From the NCBI GenBank assembly GCA_020199775.1, contig JAIVJZ010000040.1, forward strand, positions 310,001 to 374,000: DNA of 64,000 nucleotides. Reading direction: 5' to 3'. Every line of letters starts with the position of its first letter. The first letter of the stretch is position 1. Under the pieces are notes generated by a model that did not search any database, had not been told where the DNA came from, and saw only the letters and a program-made list of their open reading frames with translations. This document shows, one piece after another, positions 18,969-29,300 of the stretch. Both the position numbers and the translations under genes were made by a program. This stretch comes from Acidobacteriota bacterium. GTDB lineage: Bacteria; Acidobacteriota; Blastocatellia; Pyrinomonadales; Pyrinomonadaceae.

Positions 18969-20884
18969 GCGTTCATGCGGCGCGGCGTCTCGATGAAGCT
19001 CTCGTGCCAGAGTTCGAAGATGAGGAGCGTCCAGAGGAGCTTGCGGTGGTTGGCCGCGCCGCGTTCGTGCTCGTCCTGAAGACGCGCGACGTAAGCCGGG
19101 TCGAACAGGCCGTGGCGGCTGAGACGCGCGGGCGACAGCAGATCGCGCGCGAGCGGGCGCAAGCGTCCTTTGAGCCACTCGGCGACGGGCACGCCGAAAC
19201 CCTTCTTGCCGCGCCGCGTGACGAACGGGGGCAGGTGCGGTGCGACGGCGCGTTTCAAAATGTACTTCGTCGTGTTGCCGCGCAGCTTGTAATTGAGCGG
19301 CAGCGAGGCGACGTATTCCACGAGGCGGCGGTCGAGGAACGGCGCGCGCACTTCGAGCGAGACGGCCATGCTCGTGCGGTCAACCTTCGTCAGAATATCT
19401 TCCGCGAGGTAGAGCTTCGTGTCGAGATACTGCATCCGCTCGATTGTCTCCGTGGCGTCGCACTCGTCGAGCAGGGCGCGCGCGCCCGCGTAGATGTCCG
19501 AGTCGTGCGCGCGCCGGGCGTCGGGCGTGAGCAATTGTTGCTGCTCGTCCGGCGTGAACGAGCCGAACCAGACGTGATGCCGCATCACCAAGTCCGCGTA
19601 GCGCATGCCCTCGATGAACTTGCGCGCCTTGTAGTCGAGCGAGAGGTTCTTCGTCTTGACCGGCAGGCGTTTGACGATTGACTCGACGAACAGGCGGCGC
19701 GCGACCGGCGGCACGCGCTCGTAGAGACGCGCGACGCGGTGCGCCGGGTACATCGGATAGCCGGCGAATATTTCGTCGCCGCCGTCGCCGCCGAGCGCGA
19801 CCGTGACGTGCTGGCGCGTGAAGCGCGAGAGCAGGTAGGTCGGCACGAGCGACGGGTCGCTCAAAGGCTCGTCCATCCACGAACCGATCTCGCCGATGAG
19901 GTCGGCGGCGAGGTTCGAGTTCAGGCGTTCCTCGTGGTGATCCGTGTGCAGGAAGTCCGCGACGCCGCGCGCGTAGGATGACTCGTCGAAAGATTTTTCG
20001 GCGAACGAGATCGAGAAAGTTTTGACCGTCTCGTGCGAGGCGCGCACGGCGAGCGCGGCGACGGCCGAAGAGTCCACGCCGCCCGAGAGCAACACGCCGA
20101 GCGGCACGTCCGCCACCAGACGCAGCCGCACCGAATCGGCCAGCAACTCTTCGACGCGCGCCGCGGCTTCCTCTTCCGTCGGCGTGCGCTCCGGCTTGTG
20201 ATAACTCAGGTGCCAGTAAGGCCGCACCTCGATGCGCCCGTCTTCGAGCGTGAGCGCGTGCGCGGCGGGAAGTTTCTGGATGCCTTCGTAGATCGAGAGC
20301 GGCGCGGGGACGTAATCGAACGAGAGGTATTGCCTCAGCGCGTCCACGTTCAGGCGCGTCCTGACGGACGGGTGCGCCAGCAACACCTTCGGCTCCGAGG
20401 CGAACAGCAAGCGACCCTCGAACACGCCCCAGTACAGAGGCTTCTCGCCGAACGGATCGCGCGCGATGAAGAGTTTGCGCCGCCGCGCGTCCCACAGGGC
20501 GAAGGCGAACATGCCGTTCAGGTGCGCCAGCATCCCCGTGCCGTACTCTTCGTAGAGATGCGGCAGCACCTCCGTGTCCGACGCGCTCCTGAACGTGTGA
20601 CCCCGGTCTTCCAGACGGGCGCGCAACTCGCGGTAGTTATAAATCTCTCCGTTCAGGATGACGGACACACGCCCGTCCTCGCTCACGGCGGGCTGCTCGC
20701 CCGTCGCCAGATCGATGATCGAGAGCCGTCGCATGCCGAGCGCGATGCCGGTCTCGGTCATAAATCCTTCCGAGTCCGGCCCCCGGTGCGTCATCCGCGC
20801 GCACATCGAGCGCAGCAACTCCGCCGCGCCCTCCGCATGCGGCGTGCGCGCGTCCATAAATGCCCATCCGGTGATTCCACACAT
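18905..20884 (-). CDS. AsnB-like glutamine amidotransferase (asparagine synthetase type), copy 1
   Basis: A 659-residue two-domain protein. The N-terminal Ntn glutaminase domain starts MCGITGWAF, so Cys2 is the nucleophile. The synthetase half has the PP-loop LLSGGVDSSAVAAL and the later GGDGGDEIFAGYPMY. Canonical AsnB amidates aspartate, but homologues in surface-polysaccharide clusters amidate uronic-acid sugars, and this context favours that or regulation (inference). The C-terminal EVRGQRS repeat tail is read from heptad element E11 and is probably not functional. A second AsnB-like gene lies at 30261. Confidence 0.9.
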   Translation of the reverse strand: MCGITGWAFMDARTPHAEGAAELLRSMCARMTHRGPDSEGFMTETGIALGMRRLSIIDLATGEQPAVSEDGRVSVILNGEIYNYRELRARLEDRGHTFRSASDTEVLPHLYEEYGTGMLAHLNGMFAFALWDARRRKLFIARDPFGEKPLYWGVFEGRLLFASEPKVLLAHPSVRTRLNVDALRQYLSFDYVPAPLSIYEGIQKLPAAHALTLEDGRIEVRPYWHLSYHKPERTPTEEEAAARVEELLADSVRLRLVADVPLGVLLSGGVDSSAVAALAVRASHETVKTFSISFAEKSFDESSYARGVADFLHTDHHEERLNSNLAADLIGEIGSWMDEPLSDPSLVPTYLLSRFTRQHVTVALGGDGGDEIFAGYPMYPAHRVARLYERVPPVARRLFVESIVKRLPVKTKNLSLDYKARKFIEGMRYADLVMRHHVWFGSFTPDEQQQLLTPDARRAHDSDIYAGARALLDECDATETIERMQYLDTKLYLAEDILTKVDRTSMAVSLEVRAPFLDRRLVEYVASLPLNYKLRGNTTKYILKRAVAPHLPPFVTRRGKKGFGVPVAEWLKGRLRPLARDLLSPARLSRHGLFDPAYVARLQDEHERGAANHRKLLWTLLIFELWHESFIETPRRMNAEVRGQRSEVRGQRSRVEVRD

Positions 20885-20901
20885 AAGCAGGGAGAAAGTA
20901 A

Positions 20902-20967
20902 ATCGTGAATCGTAAATCGTAAATAGAAAGAACTAAGTTTTCTCTATTTACGACTTACGATTCACGG
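20902..20967. repeat. CGTAAAT/CGTGAAT-heptad hairpin (E12)
   Basis: The left arm near 20904-20928 and right arm near 20941-20967 are inverted copies with one or two mismatches. The loop shares AGTTTTCTCTATT with E4. The stop of the GT2 gene at 20962 lies in the right arm. Confidence 0.85.
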
Positions 20968-21996
20968 CTGTTCAAATCCTATCCGCTCGCGCACGGCGTA
21001 GATGGCCTTCGACTGCGATTCGTGATAGGTGCGCACCTGCATCTCGGCCAGCAGCCCCATCAGGAAGAATTGGACGGCGACGGCGAACATGACGATGGCG
21101 AGGATGGGCAGCGGCGTCTGCACGAAGTCGGCCTTGTGGACGAGTTTCAGGAACAGAGCCCACAGCCCCGCGATGAATGAGACCGCGAACGCCAGCACGC
21201 CGAACGAGCCGAAGACGTAGATCGGTTTCGTCTGGTACGACGCCATGAACTTGATCGTGACGAGGTCGAAGACGACCTTGAGCGTGCGCGACAGCCCGTA
21301 CTTCGACACGCCCATCGTGCGCGCGTGATGATCCACGGGTATCTCCGTCACGCGCGCGCCCGCCCACGAAGCGTAGATCGGGATGAAGCGGTGCATCTCG
21401 CCGTAGAGCCGCACGTCCGCGAGCGAATCGCGGCGGTAGGCTTTCAGCGAGCAGCCGTAGTCGTGCAGCGGCACGCCGCCGATCCACGAGATGAGACGGT
21501 TCGCCAGCATCGAGGGAAACTTCCGCGTGACGGCCTTGTCCTGCCGGTTCTTGCGCCAGCCGGAAACCACGTCGTAGCCCTCGTCCAACTTCTCCAGCAG
21601 CCGACGGATGTCGGCCGGATCGTTTTGCAAATCGGCGTCCATCGGAATCAACACGCGCCCGCGCGCCGCGTCGATCCCCGCGCTCATCGCGGCGGTCTGC
21701 CCGTAGTTGCGTCTGAGCGCGATGACGCGCACGCGCGCATCCCGCCCCGCGATCTCGCGCAACACTTCGAGGCTCGCGTCGCTCGAACCGTCGTCCACGT
21801 AAATGATTTCCGCCGTGCGTCCGAGCGAGGCGAGCGCGTCGGTCATCTTCGCGTGGAGCGGGCGCAAATTCGGCTCCTCGTTGTAGACCGGGAGAAAGAC
21901 GGAGATATCGGGCGCATCATTGTCGCCTTCTCGGTCGCCGCGCCGCACATCCACGCGCCGCCGCTTCAAAGTCTCTTCTTCTTCGTACACTCTCAT
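20962..21996 (-). CDS. GT2 glycosyltransferase, DPM1/GtrB type, two membrane helices
   Basis: A 344-residue enzyme. The GT2 core has ISVFLPVYNEEPNLRPLH, IIYVDDGSSDASLEVLRE and IPMDADLQNDPADI (metal-binding DxD-type site). Two C-terminal membrane helices are clear: VFGSFGVLAFAVSFIAGLWA and LPILAIVMFAVAVQFFLMGL. This is the layout of enzymes that make polyprenyl-phosphate-linked sugars. A charged N-terminal extension of 27 residues precedes the core. Its ATG overlaps the CopG-like gene stop as ATGA. Confidence 0.88.
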   Translation of the reverse strand: MRVYEEEETLKRRRVDVRRGDREGDNDAPDISVFLPVYNEEPNLRPLHAKMTDALASLGRTAEIIYVDDGSSDASLEVLREIAGRDARVRVIALRRNYGQTAAMSAGIDAARGRVLIPMDADLQNDPADIRRLLEKLDEGYDVVSGWRKNRQDKAVTRKFPSMLANRLISWIGGVPLHDYGCSLKAYRRDSLADVRLYGEMHRFIPIYASWAGARVTEIPVDHHARTMGVSKYGLSRTLKVVFDLVTIKFMASYQTKPIYVFGSFGVLAFAVSFIAGLWALFLKLVHKADFVQTPLPILAIVMFAVAVQFFLMGLLAEMQVRTYHESQSKAIYAVRERIGFEQP

Positions 21997-22190
21997 CGCT
22001 TCCCCTGCCGCGCCGAATCTTCATCCGGCGAGATAAAGATTCGGCGCTCGATCTTTACTTCGCAGACTACCTCGCGCATATATTCTTCATAATCTGCGCT
22101 GTCATGCTCATCCCAAAACTCGGCCGCTTGCTCCAGACTCAGGAAATGCTCTGGCAGAGGATCAGGTTTTATCTTAGTTCTCTTAATCAT
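21993..22190 (-). CDS. CopG-family antitoxin-like protein, unpaired
   Basis: A 65-residue protein with LPEHFLSLEQAAEFWDEHDS and YEEYMREVVCEVKIE. It resembles the CopG-type antitoxin family, which usually pairs with a RelE- or BrnT-like toxin. No toxin gene adjoins it: it overlaps the methyltransferase gene upstream by 8 bases and the GT2 gene downstream by 4. It may be a leftover or may act with a toxin elsewhere. It is clearly read as part of the glycan operon. Confidence 0.65.
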   Translation of the reverse strand: MIKRTKIKPDPLPEHFLSLEQAAEFWDEHDSADYEEYMREVVCEVKIERRIFISPDEDSARQGKR

Positions 22191-22983
22191 GTAGCTTTCG
22201 CGCCACGCACACGGCCGAGACGCCGAAGGGAAAATTCAGGCCGCGCCCGAGCCAGAAACGCTCCGCGCCGAAGAGGCGGCCGAGCAGGCCGTTCAAGGCC
22301 GACACGTTGATGTTGTTTTCCGACGCGGGACGCGCGCCCGTCGCGCGCATCAGCAGGCGTCCCGCGAGGATGGGCGCGAAGAACGTCAGGTTCGCGTAGG
22401 TCGCGCGCTCGACCGCGAAGCCCGCGCCGCGCACGCGCTCCGTCAGTTGCGGCAGCGTGTAACGGCGGCGGTGATGGCTCACGTCGTCCTGCACGCCCCA
22501 CAGCCACATGAAGGCCGGAACGAACAGCAGCGCGCGCCCGCCGGGACGAAGCACGCGCCGCATCTCGCTGAGGCCGCCCGAGTCGTCGTCCAGATGTTCG
22601 ACCACGTCGAGCGCGGTCACGAGATCAAACGAACCGTCTTCATAGGGCAACTGTTCGGCCGCGCCGAGTTTGACTTGATGAAGGCCGCGCGCGCGGCAGA
22701 AGGCGAGCGCGTCTTCCGACACATCGACGCCCTCCGTCGCGCCGAACTGCGCGAGCATCTCAAGGTTCGCGCCCGTGCCGCAGCCCACGTCGAGGATGCG
22801 CGGCCGCCGGCGTCCCCCCAAATCAAGATCGGCAACTATGCCCCGGACGAAACTTTCGAGGATGCGGCGGCGACCGGCAAACCACCAGTGCGTGCCTTCG
22901 ACCTCGTACATGATGGCGTAAGTGTGCCGCTCCATCTCGCGCGGGAGCGCGGGAAGACCGCCCGGTTTAACTTCACTCGCCAT
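22183..22983 (-). CDS. Class I SAM-dependent methyltransferase
   Basis: About 266 residues from the ATG at 22983. Motif I is RILDVGCGTGANLEML; then EQLPYEDGSFDLVTALDVVE and MRRVLRPGGRALLFVPAFMW. The N-terminal YAIMYEVEGTHWWFAGRRRI is a recurring feature of methyltransferases in glycan clusters. The acceptor is unknown, probably a sugar or lipid intermediate. The start overlaps the upstream gene's stop (22973) by 11 bases, and the stop overlaps the CopG-like gene by 8, so all three are coupled. Confidence 0.85.
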   Translation of the reverse strand: MASEVKPGGLPALPREMERHTYAIMYEVEGTHWWFAGRRRILESFVRGIVADLDLGGRRRPRILDVGCGTGANLEMLAQFGATEGVDVSEDALAFCRARGLHQVKLGAAEQLPYEDGSFDLVTALDVVEHLDDDSGGLSEMRRVLRPGGRALLFVPAFMWLWGVQDDVSHHRRRYTLPQLTERVRGAGFAVERATYANLTFFAPILAGRLLMRATGARPASENNINVSALNGLLGRLFGAERFWLGRGLNFPFGVSAVCVARKLHD

Positions 22984-24022
22984 CTTCGTTCCCGTCTCCG
23001 ACGCCGCCCCTGATCCGACCGAAGCCGCGCCAACTGTTTTGGTTATGCCACCCGATTTCGACCTCGTCCGCTTCGATCTCGCGCCACCACTCCACAAATT
23101 CGGCGCGCGAAATGTAATAGGCGGTCGGCGCGACGAGGTGATCGAAGACGATGGTGTGTTGCTCGCGCCAGCCGAAAGCGGCGATTGACTTCAGGTAGTC
23201 ATTGTAAAACAAATGGCGCGCGAGCGCCGCGCCGCGCACGCTCCGGTTGGCGGGCGCGTAGACGAGTTTCGTCGCGGCGTAGACGAGCGCGGTCGGCAGT
23301 TTCGACAGGTGGAGCAACGCCCTGCGGCTGATGCGCGACGTGACGCGCTCGCGCAAGGGCGAGACGAAGCGCGTGATCCACTCGTTGTTCTCCGCGCCGT
23401 AGACCCACGCCGACAGGTGGCCGCCCGCGCGCACGCGCGTCGAGAGCGCGACGAACCCCGCGCGCGGGTCGGGCAGGTGGTGCAGCACGCCGACCGAGAA
23501 GGCGTAATCGAACGCGCGCCGCCTGACCGGCAGTTGATAGATGTCGGCCTGTACGACGTGCGCGTTCGGCAGGTCGCGCGTCGCGGCAAAGGCCGTCTCG
23601 ACCGCGCCGCTCAAATCCACGCCGACGACATCACGCGCGCCCCACGCGGCGGCCAGTTGCGTGTGCCGCCCCTTCCCGCAACCGCCTTCGAGCACGAGTT
23701 TGTCTTTGAAGAACTCCGGCCGGACGGGCGCGAGCCAGCCGCGAAACTGCTCGTCGTAGCGTTCGTCGGCTTGCGTGAAATGCCGCCACTGCCAGCCGAA
23801 GTTTGCGGCGGTCGCGGCCTTCTCGCGCTCGATCTCGCTCACGTCCGCGAAGCGCGGCACGCCGCGTCGCACGGGAAACGCCCGCGCGCAACTACCGCAC
23901 GCCAACTCCCCCTCCAAAATTTCGGCCCGCCCGCGCGTCTCGTCGCGCGTGGCGACGGACGCCAACCCCAACTCGCCCTCGCACGACGGGCACGCGAGAT
24001 ATTGCAACAGACGCTCTTTCAT
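22973..24022 (-). CDS. SAM-dependent methyltransferase with Trm112-like zinc-ribbon N-terminus
   Basis: A 349-residue protein. The first 60 residues are a Trm112p-like zinc ribbon (YLACPSCEGELG, then LACGSCARAFPVRRGVPRF), with four cysteines. The methyltransferase domain follows: LVLEGGCGKGRHTQLAAAWG, VVGVDLSGAVETAF, DYAFSVGVLHHLPDP. This fusion is common in glycan clusters with unknown acceptor. It is followed directly by a second methyltransferase, and an element (E13) lies upstream of it. Confidence 0.85.
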   Translation of the reverse strand: MKERLLQYLACPSCEGELGLASVATRDETRGRAEILEGELACGSCARAFPVRRGVPRFADVSEIEREKAATAANFGWQWRHFTQADERYDEQFRGWLAPVRPEFFKDKLVLEGGCGKGRHTQLAAAWGARDVVGVDLSGAVETAFAATRDLPNAHVVQADIYQLPVRRRAFDYAFSVGVLHHLPDPRAGFVALSTRVRAGGHLSAWVYGAENNEWITRFVSPLRERVTSRISRRALLHLSKLPTALVYAATKLVYAPANRSVRGAALARHLFYNDYLKSIAAFGWREQHTIVFDHLVAPTAYYISRAEFVEWWREIEADEVEIGWHNQNSWRGFGRIRGGVGDGNEDGE

Positions 24023-24024
24023 AA

Positions 24025-24119
24025 AAGGGATGAGGGATGAGGGATGAGGGATGAAACAGATGATCCGTCTGGCTGAAGGGTTTCTTTATTCATCCCTCAT
24101 CCCTCATCCTTCATCCCTT
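24025..24119. repeat. GGGATGA-heptad hairpin (E13)
   Basis: The left arm at 24025-24056 and right arm at 24089-24119 are inverted GGGATGA heptads. On the minus strand the first arm carries TGA at four successive heptads, closing all three frames. It codes the GMKDEG tail and stop of the epimerase. Confidence 0.92.
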
Positions 24120-25080
24120 GAGTGTTGAACCACGCGACGAAGCGGCGGACGCCTTCTTCGATCTGTGTCTGCGGGTCGTAGCCGAGCAGGCGGCGCGCTT
24201 TGGAGATGTCGGCGAAGGTCTGCGGCACGTCGCCGGGCTGCATGGGTTGGCGGTCGATGACGGCCTTGCGGCCGAGTTCGCGTTCGAGCAAGGCGATCAG
24301 TTCGCGCAACTCGACCGTGCGCGATTCGCCGAGGTTGATCGCCTCGTAGTCGCTCGCCGTGTAGTCGATGGCGGCGCGCACGCCCGCGATGATGTCTTCG
24401 ACGTAGGTGTAGTCTCGCCGCGTCGTGCCGTCGCCGAAGACGGGAATGGGCTGCCCTCGCGAGATCAACTTCGCAAACTTGTGAATCGCCAGATCGGGAC
24501 GCTGCCGCGCGCCGTAGACGGTGAAGAAGCGCAGGGCGACGCAACGCAGGTCGTGCAGGTGCGCGTAGGTGTGGCAGAGCATTTCGCCCGCCGCCTTCGT
24601 CGCCGCGTAGGGGCTGATGGTCTGCCGGATGGGGTCGTCTTCCGAAAAAGGCACTTTCGCGTTGATGCCGTAGACGGACGACGACGAACCGAAGACGAAC
24701 TGCGGCACATGCCTCTGTCGCGCGCATTCGAGCAGGTTGAGCGTCCCCGTGATGTTCGTCTCCGCGTACAGGAACGGCTCGACGAGCGACGGGCGCACCC
24801 CGGCGCGCGCCGCCAGATGGACGACGCAGTCGAAGCGCGCCGTGGCGGCGAAAACTCGCTCCATCGCGACGCGGTCGCGGATGTCGGCTTCGACCAACTC
24901 GTAATCGTCGCGCCCGACGTGCGGCGCGACGTTGGCGCGTTTGAGCGCGGGCGCGTAGAAGTCGTTGAAGTCGTCCACGACCGTCACGCGCCACTTGTCT
25001 TCCGCGAGCAGGCGTTCGACGAGGTGCGAGCCGATGAAGCCCGCGCCGCCCGTCACCAGAATGTTCCGTTTACTCGTCAA
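24097..25080 (-). CDS. NAD-dependent UDP-sugar epimerase (UDP-glucuronate 4-epimerase type)
   Basis: About 327 residues of the extended SDR family. ILVTGGAGFIGSHLVERLL binds NAD; FGSSSSVYG and YAATKAAGEML hold the catalytic Ser/Tyr/Lys set; RFFTVYGARQRPDLAIHKF is typical of UDP-glucuronate/galacturonate 4-epimerases. It would supply UDP-galacturonate for the polymer. A TTG start at 25080 gives a 4-base TTGA overlap with the upstream methyltransferase stop; an ATG at 25116 would overlap it by 40 bases. The C-terminal GMKDEG is repeat-coded. Confidence 0.85.
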   Translation of the reverse strand: MTSKRNILVTGGAGFIGSHLVERLLAEDKWRVTVVDDFNDFYAPALKRANVAPHVGRDDYELVEADIRDRVAMERVFAATARFDCVVHLAARAGVRPSLVEPFLYAETNITGTLNLLECARQRHVPQFVFGSSSSVYGINAKVPFSEDDPIRQTISPYAATKAAGEMLCHTYAHLHDLRCVALRFFTVYGARQRPDLAIHKFAKLISRGQPIPVFGDGTTRRDYTYVEDIIAGVRAAIDYTASDYEAINLGESRTVELRELIALLERELGRKAVIDRQPMQPGDVPQTFADISKARRLLGYDPQTQIEEGVRRFVAWFNTQGMKDEG

Positions 25081-25988
25081 GCAGTTTTCGCTTCTCCCTT
25101 GCGCGCGTAAATCCACAAGTGCCAGCCCCAGCGCGCGGCGAGTCGGGCTTCCAACCCGCGCGACAACCGATTGCCGACGACGGGCAGCCAGCGTTTATTC
25201 AAAAAGTGGGTCGCCGTCTCGACCTCCGCGAAGTCGCGGAACAACTCGCGCGCCTCGCGCCGCGAATAGACGCGCGCCAGAGGGTTCCCCGCGCCGTCCG
25301 TGTTGCGGTTCAAAAACTCCCCCGGCGCGAGATAACTCTCCGCGTCCTCTCTGACGCGCGCCGCGTGCTCGCGCAGAGACGCGATTGGCTCGCCCGTCAA
25401 ACGGTGCGCCAACTTCAAGCCCGCTTCCCCTTTCAACAGGTGCGCGCCCGCGCGCCGGAGCACGTTGATGTTGACGCGATAGTTATAAGAGTTGCGATGA
25501 TAGAGCATCACGACCGCCCGCCCGCCCGGCCTGAGCACGCGATGCACCTCACGCACAGCCCGCGCCGTGTCCGGCGTGTGATGCAGGACGCCGTGCGAAT
25601 AGACGATGTCGAAAGACTCGTCCGCGAAATCCAGATGCTCCGCGTCGGCCGTGCGAAACTCTCCGCGGAGCCCGTACACCTCGAAACACTTGCGCGCCAA
25701 ACCGACCGCCGCGTCCGTCAAATCCACGCCCGTATAATCCGCGCCCGCGCGCGCAAACTGCGCCCCGTCCGTGCCGAGCCCGCACCCGATCTCCAGCACC
25801 TTCAAATTACGCGCCCGCCCGAACGCCGCCGCCGCCGGGATGTGCCACTCCGTCCCGTAACGGTGCTCCGCCACGCGCTCATAAAATTCACGCGACCCCA
25901 TCTCGGCGTCCGTAAACTTCGTCCCGCACGGGTTCGCCTGCCAAAAGGCGCGCACCCGCTCCTTCAACTTGTGACCGTTATCACTCAT
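25077..25988 (-). CDS. SAM-dependent methyltransferase
   Basis: About 303 residues from the ATG at 25988 (MSDNGHKLKERVRAFWQANP). Motif I is LKVLEIGCGLGTDGAQFARA; then DESFDIVYSHGVLHHTPDTA and VHRVLRPGGRAVVMLYHRNS. The N-terminal WQANPCGTKF segment recurs in glycan-cluster methyltransferases. It is the first gene of the minus-strand operon leading to the epimerase. The acceptor is unknown. Confidence 0.82.
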   Translation of the reverse strand: MSDNGHKLKERVRAFWQANPCGTKFTDAEMGSREFYERVAEHRYGTEWHIPAAAAFGRARNLKVLEIGCGLGTDGAQFARAGADYTGVDLTDAAVGLARKCFEVYGLRGEFRTADAEHLDFADESFDIVYSHGVLHHTPDTARAVREVHRVLRPGGRAVVMLYHRNSYNYRVNINVLRRAGAHLLKGEAGLKLAHRLTGEPIASLREHAARVREDAESYLAPGEFLNRNTDGAGNPLARVYSRREARELFRDFAEVETATHFLNKRWLPVVGNRLSRGLEARLAARWGWHLWIYARKGEAKTA

Positions 25989-26326
25989 GGAGAGTTTGAC
26001 TCGCGAGCGGCGGCGCATCGCCCTCTCGTTCACGCGCTCGAACACGCACGGAAAGAAACACCCGCCCCACGCGAAACAGTGAAATTAACATGTCGGCTCC
26101 GCGCCCGACAAGCGACCGCTACGCGCGCCGCATCCGTCGTCAACGCGCCGGGGCGGCGTCGGCGGTTCGGCGCTCTGCCTTGCCGCGCGACCCCTCCGGC
26201 TTCCCTTAAAAAGCTTCCCTGTTATATGCTCTGAAACGTTGTCAGACTCAATAAGTATGCAGGCAGGTTTCCTCACCCGTCACGGAAAAACTGTCGCTTC
26301 ATTCCGGCCGCCCTCGAAAGAATATT
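25989..26326. other. Intergenic region between divergent methyltransferase and TIR genes
   Basis: The 338 bases hold no convincing gene. The right part is more AT-rich (for example AAAAAGCTTCCCTGTTATAT near 26209) and probably carries the TIR promoter. No repeat element and no confident -35/-10 pair was found. Confidence 0.5.
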
Positions 26327-29300
26327 ATGTCCTCACAAAAAAAACCCACTATCTTCATCTGCTACAGCCACAAAGACGCTAAATGGAAAGAACGACTCGT
26401 GAAGCACTTGCAGGTGGGGCAGGAACAAAATTGTTACGAGTTGTGGGACGACACACGTATCCGCGCGGGCGAGGATTGGTACGAAGCGATAGTGAACGCG
26501 ATAGCGGCCGGGCGCATCGCGATCATATTGATCTCGTCCAATTCTCTAACGTCTGATTTCATTCTTCGGGAAGAAGTGCCCCGCTTCATCAACGGTCTCC
26601 GCGTCTTTCCCATCATCGTCGAGCATTGCCACTGGGAGACTGTGGGATGGTTGAGCCGGATGCAACTGCGCCCTGAAGACGCCAAACCGCTCGAAGGGCG
26701 TAGTGCAGCGCAGATCAACAAACAACTGGTCAAGATTGCGAAAGAAGTTCGCCTATTGGCCGACGACCCGCCTGAGCCACCGCCGCCACCTCCGCCACCT
26801 CCGCCACCTCCGCCACCGGGTGGTGGCGGTCAGTCTTCCGGCGGGACTTCCATTAACATTACGGTTAATACTAATGCTCCCGAAACTTCTATAGAGATTT
26901 CCATCTGCCGCCTCCCCAGCATGAGTCCCAAGCTGTTCGGCCGCGAGCGCGAATTAAAGGCGCTCGACGACGCGTGGGCTGACCCCGACACGAACATCGT
27001 CAGTCTCATCGGGTTGGGCGGCGAGGGCAAGTCGGCGTTGATTAATTACTGGCTGCGCAGGATGAGGAACAGGGACTACGACGGGGCGAAGAAAGTTTAC
27101 GGGTGGTCGTTCTACAGACAGGGCACGAGCGGCCCCGGCATCTCCGCCGTCGAATTCATCCACGAGGCTCTGCGTTGGTTCGGCGACGACAACCCCGGCG
27201 AACGCTCCCAGTGGGGCAAAGGCGAGCGGCTCGCGGAGTTGATCCGGAAACAGCGCACGCTCCTGATTCTGGATGGACTCGAACCGCTCCAGCAACCGCC
27301 CCTCAGCGGTTTGCAGGAAGGCGTCTTGAAGGAGCAATCAATGCAAGCCCTCTTGCGCAGCTTGGCCGAATTCAATCCGGGGCTCTGCGTCATCACATCG
27401 CGGCTGCCCGTCAGCGATCTCAGCGATTCGGAAGGCGAGCGGGTGCGTCGCCTCGACCTCGAACGCCTCTCGCCGGAGGCCGGGGCTGCGTTGCTCAGGT
27501 GGCAGGAAGTCATCGGCAGCCGGAAAGAGTTGGAGCGGGCGTCCATCGAGTTTGGCGGTCACGCGCTGGCGTTGAGGCTGCTCGGCAGTTACCTCAAAAT
27601 CGTTCACAAAGGGCGCATCGCCCGGCGCGATAAGGTGGATATTCTGAATCTGGACAAGACGGAGGGCGGCCACGCCCTGCGGGTGATGGCGTCTTACGAA
27701 AAATGGTTCAAGGAAGACGTGCTGGCGGTGCTGCGAATGATCGCGCTCTTCGACCGCCCGGCCACCGGCGCAGCCATCGCCGCGCTTCGTCGCAAGGCGG
27801 ACATCGCCAACCTCACCGCGCCGCTCAAGAATCTAAGCGAGGAGGATTGGCGGATCAATCTCGCGACATTGCGCACCACAGGACTCATCGCCGAAAACGA
27901 CGACTCCGAGGACGACTCGCTGGACGCCCACCCGCTCGTCCGCGAGTATTTCAAAAAGCACCTGAAAGAGCATCACCCGGAGGCTTGGCGCGAAGGCAAC
28001 AATGCGCTTTTCAATTTTCTCAGGCTGTCTGTGACAGCCCGCCCCGACAAGAGAGAAGAGGTGGATGTTCTCTACGCGGCGATCCCCCACGGTTGTCAGG
28101 CCGACCGCCACGAGCGCGCCTTCCGCGAGGTGTACTTCGGGCGGATTCAGCAGGACAAGAAGTTTTTCGCCCCGAACAAACTCGGCACGGTGAGCGACGA
28201 TCTCGACGCCCTCTCGTGCTTCTTCGTCGCGCCCGACCGGCCGGACGAACCGGCATGGAAACGCCCGGTCGAGAGTATTAAGGGGAAGTGGCGGGCGTTG
28301 CTGTTCGGACAGGCAGGCTATCGCCTCTGGATGCTCGGCCGGTTGCAGGAGGCAATCACTCCGATGACCGAGGCGCTGAACGCAGACGTGGCGCGGGCGG
28401 AAGCGGCGGAGGCGGAGGAAGTCGCTTGGGAAGCGTGGGACTATGCCTCGGTTGACGCCGACACGCTCGGCGCACTCTACCTGAACCTCGGCGACCTGAC
28501 CGAAGCCTTGTCCTACGGCTATCTGGGCGTTAAATATGCGTTTGCCAGCGGCGACAAAAATCAGATCGTGAGCGCGCTCAGCACTCTCGGCGACGTGCTG
28601 CATCATAAAGGCTACCTCTCCGAGAGCGTGGAAATCTTCGAGCACGCCATCGCAATTAAAGGCGACGGCTGGCAGACTACCTCGTTCCCCCATTCGGTGG
28701 GACACCGGCGGCACGATCTGTTGCTCAGTCTGGGCAAATACGCGGAGGTGCAACAGGGGGTCGAGCACATCCTGAAATCTCAGGAGCCGGGAGCTTTCAA
28801 TCTCATCGACCTCGCGCTGCTTCATCTCTCGTTAGGGCAGGCGCATCTGTTTCAGGCCGAGCACAGCGAGACGAAGCATTTCGCCCTCGCCCAGAAGAAT
28901 CTGACCAAAGCGATGGAGGAACTGCGGCGCGCGGGGCGCGTCATTCACCTGCCGCGCGGGCGTTTGGCGTTAGCGAAGTTGCACATCATGGCCGGGGCTT
29001 TGAAAGAGGCGAAGACCGACGTGGACGAAGCGGCGGGCACGGCCGCGCGCGGCCGGATGGAGTTGCACCGGGCTGACTGCTACCTCAGTTATGCGCGGCT
29101 CTATATGGCGAATGGCGAGATGGAAGAGGCCGTCAAGAGTTTGTCTCAGGCCGAAGAGACAATCACCCGGCGCGGCTACCGGCCGCGCCAGATAGACGTA
29201 GAACTCCTGCACGCGCGCCTGAGCATCGCCCGCAACGAGACGGGGCGCGCGCGCCGGAGTTTGACCGAGGCCAAACAGATGAGCGAGCGAATGGGCTACC

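Noticed and set aside
26770-26830. Proline tract in the TIR gene as a frameshift or assembly error
   Set aside because: The 9-base CCGCCACCT units are in frame and the domains on both sides read through correctly.
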